Shown piece after piece: positions 61,171-64,000 of a stretch of DNA of 64,000 nt. The stretch comes from CAWAND01 sp963807065 (GTDB taxonomy: Bacteria > Chloroflexota > Anaerolineae > Anaerolineales > E44-bin32), in the NCBI GenBank assembly GCA_963807065.1, contig CAWDZQ010000003.1:558001-622000 (forward strand), given 5' to 3'. The position numbers were made by a program, and so were the translations under genes. Numbering within the stretch: the first letter of the stretch is position 1; each line of letters begins with the position of its first letter. A model generated the notes under the pieces. The model was not told the DNA's origin and did not search any database. It saw only the letters and a list, made by a program, of their open reading frames with translations.

Positions 61171-61725
61171 TCAGTCGGCCTTCTTGTTCTTGCCCGTCTC
61201 CGAGGCCTTCTTGGCGCCCGCGGAGGGTTTCTTCGCCTTGGAGGGCGTCTTTGTAGCACTGGAAGCTTTCTTGGCCGGGGCCTTGGTCTCGGCCGGTTTG
61301 TCGGCCGCCTTGGGTTTCGGCTCTTCTTGCGCCTTGGCGCTCGCCTCTGACTTGGCGGCTTGGGGCCGTTCCTGCGCCTCAGCCTTCTTGGTTGCTGTCT
61401 TGGCCTGGCCGGGTCCGACCACGTCGTCGATGGCGACCCGCGTATACCATTGGCGATGTCCCTGCCGTTTTCGGTAGCGGATCTTTGGCTTGTACTTGAA
61501 CACGATCACCTTGGGGCCCTTGAATTCCTCAACCACGTGCCCCAGCACCTTAGCGCCCTCGATGTGCGGTGAGCCAACCTGAGCGGATCCATCGCCAGCA
61601 ATCAGCAGCACATTTTCGAAGGTGACCTTATCGCCCTCCTTCAAACTCAGGCGGTCGACATCGATGGTTTCACCCGAGCGGGCGACGTACTGCTTGCCCC
61701 CGCTTTCAACTACTGCATAAGCCAT
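61171..61725 (-). CDS. rplU: 50S ribosomal protein L21 with long basic tail
   Basis: ATG 61725 follows GGAGG. Residues 1-103 are a standard L21 (MAYAVVESGGKQYVA, HRQWYTRVAIDDV). About 80 more residues rich in Lys, Ala, Ser and Pro follow (184 in total), unlike the usual 100-105 length. The tail is probably disordered and may bind rRNA. A consensus promoter and a leader hairpin precede the gene. rpmA follows. Confidence 0.93.
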   Translation of the reverse strand: MAYAVVESGGKQYVARSGETIDVDRLSLKEGDKVTFENVLLIAGDGSAQVGSPHIEGAKVLGHVVEEFKGPKVIVFKYKPKIRYRKRQGHRQWYTRVAIDDVVGPGQAKTATKKAEAQERPQAAKSEASAKAQEEPKPKAADKPAETKAPAKKASSATKTPSKAKKPSAGAKKASETGKNKKAD

Positions 61726-61800
61726 CTTGCTCCTCCAGCTTCGCTTCGCCGTCGACTTCGCGGATTCTTCCGCCAAGCGATGGGGAAGTTGGGGATTCAC

Positions 61801-61834
61801 GGACCCGCCCCAACCTCATCGGTGGGGCAGGTCC
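61801..61834 (-). promoter_or_regulatory. Leader hairpin of the rplU-rpmA message
   Basis: An 11-bp stem (GGACCTGCCCC with GGGGCGGGTCC, one G-U) and a 12-nt loop sit exactly at the predicted 5' end of the rplU message. No T run follows, so it is not a plain terminator. A second small hairpin lies at 61765-61778. Possible autoregulatory or stability element. Confidence 0.5.
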
Positions 61835-61838
61835 GGGG

Positions 61839-61868
61839 ATTATAAACGTGGACCGCTTAGCCTGTCAA
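61839..61868 (-). promoter_or_regulatory. Consensus promoter of rplU-rpmA
   Basis: On the minus strand TTGACA (61868-61863), an 18-nt spacer and TATAAT (61844-61839) match the housekeeping consensus at all twelve positions. Transcription should start near 61832, about 105 nt before the rplU ATG. Confidence 0.85.
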
Positions 61869-61888
61869 CGGCGGGACGCAGGACTGTT

Positions 61889-64000
61889 TCAGTCCGCGGC
61901 GACCGCCTCGGCCTCGGTGACGATTTCTTGTTCCGTCAGGCGCTCGCCATCCAGACGTTCGTCATGCAGCACAACCTCTTCCCCGGGGAAGCCGGTTCCG
62001 GCAGGGATCAGCTTGCCGATGATCACGTTCTCCTTCAAGCCGCGCAGAAAGTCGACCTTGCCTTCAATGGCAGCCCCAGCCAGCACCTTGATCGTATGCT
62101 GGAAGGAAGAGGCCGACAGGAAGGACTCCGTGTTGAGCGAGGCTTTCGTCACGCCCAGCAGGACCTGCGCCGCACGCGCTGGCGCCTTGCCTTCTTCATG
62201 CATCTGCTGGTTGAGCCGGTGCAGATACAACCTGTCGACCAGGTCGCCGGGGAGCAGGTCCGTGTCCCCAGGATGGGTAATCTGGACCTTCGAGAGCATC
62301 TTGCGAATGATGACCTCGAAATGCTTGTCATTGATGTTTTGACCCTGCGAGCGGTAGACTTTCTGGACTTCAGTCAACAGGTAAAGCTGCGCCGCATCGC
62401 TGCCCAAGATCCTCAGGATCCGATGCGGGTTCAACGAGCCTTCCGTCAGCTGCATCCCTGCTTCCACCTTGTGACCCTCCTTGACGAGCAGGCGTGCGCT
62501 GGCCGGAATATCGTACTCGACCTCGTCCACCTGGTCGTAGGAGACGATCACGGTGCGGTCCTCCAGGCGGGCTCGACCGCCGTGCGAGGCACGGATTTCG
62601 CTGTCGCCGCGGCTGGCAATCAGTTCACCTTCGCTGACCTCGGTTCCATCTTCGATCTTGAGCGACCAGTTGCCGGGGACGTTGTACTCGTCCCTGATGA
62701 GTTGGCTGTTGGCGATCTGCACGACCCGCGGTCCATCCGGAACCTCCGGCCGCTGGATGTGGACTGTCCCGGCAATCTCACCCAGGATGGCTTCACCCTT
62801 GGGCTTCTTGCGAGCTTCGAAGAGCTCCTCGACACGCGGGAGGCCCGTGGTGATGTCACCCCCGGCCGCCACGCCGCCGGTGTGGAACGTCCGCAGCGTC
62901 AGCTGCGTGCCCGGCTCACCGATGGATTGGGCGGCCACAATTCCAACGGCCGCCCCCAACTCCACTTTTCGGCCCCGCCCCAGGTCCATGCCGTAGCAGT
63001 TGGCGCACATGCCGAACTGCAGTTCGCAGGTCAGTGGGGAGCGCAAGAAGACTTCGGGCACCCCTGACTTGTCCAGCTTCTTGGCCAGTTCAAAGTCCAG
63101 CACTTCGTTCTTCTTGGCCAGCACCTCACCCAACTCCGGGTCGGCGACGCGTTTGGCCATCACCCGACCGTTCAAGCGCGAGGCAAAGTCCTGGCCGGCG
63201 ACGTCGTCGCTGCGACGAACCCAGATGCCGTTCTCCGTGCCGCAATCTTCCGAGTTGACGATCATGTCCTGGGCGACGTCGACCAAACGCCGCGTCAAGT
63301 AGCCTGCGTCGGCCGTGCGCAGCGCTGTGTCTGTGAGGCCCTTGCGAGCGCCGTGGGTTGAGATGAAATACTCCAACGTGCTGAGCCCATCCCGGAAGCT
63401 TGAGCGGATTGGCAGCGGGATGATACGCCCGGCGGGGTCGGCCATCAGGCCCCGCATGCCAGCCAGCTGGGAAATCGGGCCAAACCCACCCTTGGTAGCG
63501 CCCGAAATCGCCATCGTGCTCAGGTTGCCGGCGGGATCCATCGCATCCCGTACGGCTGAGGCCACCTGGATAGTCGTCGCCTGCCACAGCTCGATGATGC
63601 GTTCGGTCTGCTCTTGCTCGGTCAGCAGCCCCCGCTGGTAGTCGCCGCGAACTTCGTCGGCATCCTCCAGTGTCTGCGTGATGATCTCGGCCTTGCTGGG
63701 CGGCACAGAGATATCGGAAACGGCAATCGTCGTTCCCGATCGTGTCGCATATTTGAAACCGATGTCCTTGATGGCATCCACCACGTTGGGCGTGCCGTCC
63801 TCGCGCAGAAGCTGGTAGACCTCGCCCACCAAATCCTGGATCGACCCCTTATCCAACACGCGGTTCACAAAACGCAGCTCATCGGGCAGGATCAGGTTGA
63901 ACAACACCCGACCGACGGTGGTTTCGACCAGGCGTTGCTCGCCCTTTTCGAGGCGCTCGTCGGCTTCGTTGTACCAGGTGACAGTACGGACCTTGATCGG
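61889..64000 (-). CDS. rpoC: RNA polymerase beta' subunit, C-terminal part
   Basis: The frame runs off the right edge, so only the last 704 residues are seen. They include the second zinc site (Cys in SEDCGTENG and CELQFGMCANCYG), the bridge/trigger region (GATKGGFGPISQLAGMRGLM, PIRSSFRDGLSTLEYFISTHGARKG), and the C-terminal GIVAAQSIGEPGTQLTLRTFHTGG. This is the catalytic subunit of RNA polymerase. The protein ends in an acidic tail. rplU follows from its own promoter just after the stop. Confidence 0.97.
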   Translation of the reverse strand, partial: PIKVRTVTWYNEADERLEKGEQRLVETTVGRVLFNLILPDELRFVNRVLDKGSIQDLVGEVYQLLREDGTPNVVDAIKDIGFKYATRSGTTIAVSDISVPPSKAEIITQTLEDADEVRGDYQRGLLTEQEQTERIIELWQATTIQVASAVRDAMDPAGNLSTMAISGATKGGFGPISQLAGMRGLMADPAGRIIPLPIRSSFRDGLSTLEYFISTHGARKGLTDTALRTADAGYLTRRLVDVAQDMIVNSEDCGTENGIWVRRSDDVAGQDFASRLNGRVMAKRVADPELGEVLAKKNEVLDFELAKKLDKSGVPEVFLRSPLTCELQFGMCANCYGMDLGRGRKVELGAAVGIVAAQSIGEPGTQLTLRTFHTGGVAAGGDITTGLPRVEELFEARKKPKGEAILGEIAGTVHIQRPEVPDGPRVVQIANSQLIRDEYNVPGNWSLKIEDGTEVSEGELIASRGDSEIRASHGGRARLEDRTVIVSYDQVDEVEYDIPASARLLVKEGHKVEAGMQLTEGSLNPHRILRILGSDAAQLYLLTEVQKVYRSQGQNINDKHFEVIIRKMLSKVQITHPGDTDLLPGDLVDRLYLHRLNQQMHEEGKAPARAAQVLLGVTKASLNTESFLSASSFQHTIKVLAGAAIEGKVDFLRGLKENVIIGKLIPAGTGFPGEEVVLHDERLDGERLTEQEIVTEAEAVAAD

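Overview
The window is a GC-rich, gene-dense piece of a bacterial chromosome with no insertion sequence, integrase, phage or CRISPR array in sight. The best guess for the host is a monoderm of the phylum Chloroflexota (Anaerolineae-like). This is inference from lipoprotein signals followed by Thr/Pro-rich linkers, DUF348/G5/3D and LCP wall proteins, a type VII-like secretion locus, PrsW and site-2 proteases, and multi-GAF sensor kinases. Many promoters have a good -10 box 6-10 nt upstream of the start codon, which suggests frequent leaderless mRNAs.

Region 1 (1-14752) is the most unusual part: a type VII (ESX/Ess-like) secretion locus of non-standard design. It holds two FHA proteins, one with an N-terminal YukD/EsaB ubiquitin-like domain. 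It also holds a 2939-residue EccC/EssC-type motor with seven recognisable P-loop domains instead of three, and a zinc-ribbon, C-tail-anchored pseudokinase that recalls EssB. Four small WXG100-type helical proteins, a small membrane protein and an LCP-family wall protein complete it. Hairpin terminators at 785-829 and 11736-11773 bound the transcription units.

Region 2 (14812-29592) is mixed metabolism and envelope maintenance: a DipZ-like redoxin, proline dehydrogenase, DinB-like and cupin proteins, a UbiA prenyltransferase, a PEBP lipoprotein, a peroxiredoxin, DedA, a site-2 protease, a tRNA-Sec gene, a DsbA-cyclophilin lipoprotein, PrsW, a Roadblock/V4R pair, a dolichol-phosphate-mannose-synthase-like GT2, RsmA and a 3D/G5 wall protein. 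The SRP RNA and tRNA-Ser(GGA) follow at 29701-29979.

Region 3 (30019-40965) carries envelope lipoproteins, an M23 peptidase, a GH1 glycosidase, a GNAT-like protein, a LysM lipoprotein, a TPR membrane protein and a very large GAF/PAS histidine kinase. Region 4 (41088-57546) holds rpsT, argS, a COG2403 GTPase-like protein, an orphan adenine methyltransferase, a response regulator, a PfkB-like kinase, an M20 peptidase, a GH36 alpha-galactosidase, msrB, an MFS transporter, a TIM-barrel/NTF2 fusion and dinB. Region 5 (57595-64000) is a minus-strand housekeeping block: rpoC (partial), rplU, rpmA, an rpmE-alphaCTD fusion, and the overlapping trio tdk-hpt-cca.

Eight genes, including the essential argS, are each split by a single-base indel, with the rest of the conserved protein continuing in a neighbouring frame. 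This pattern points to residual assembly errors rather than pseudogenes, and those genes are annotated here as whole loci.
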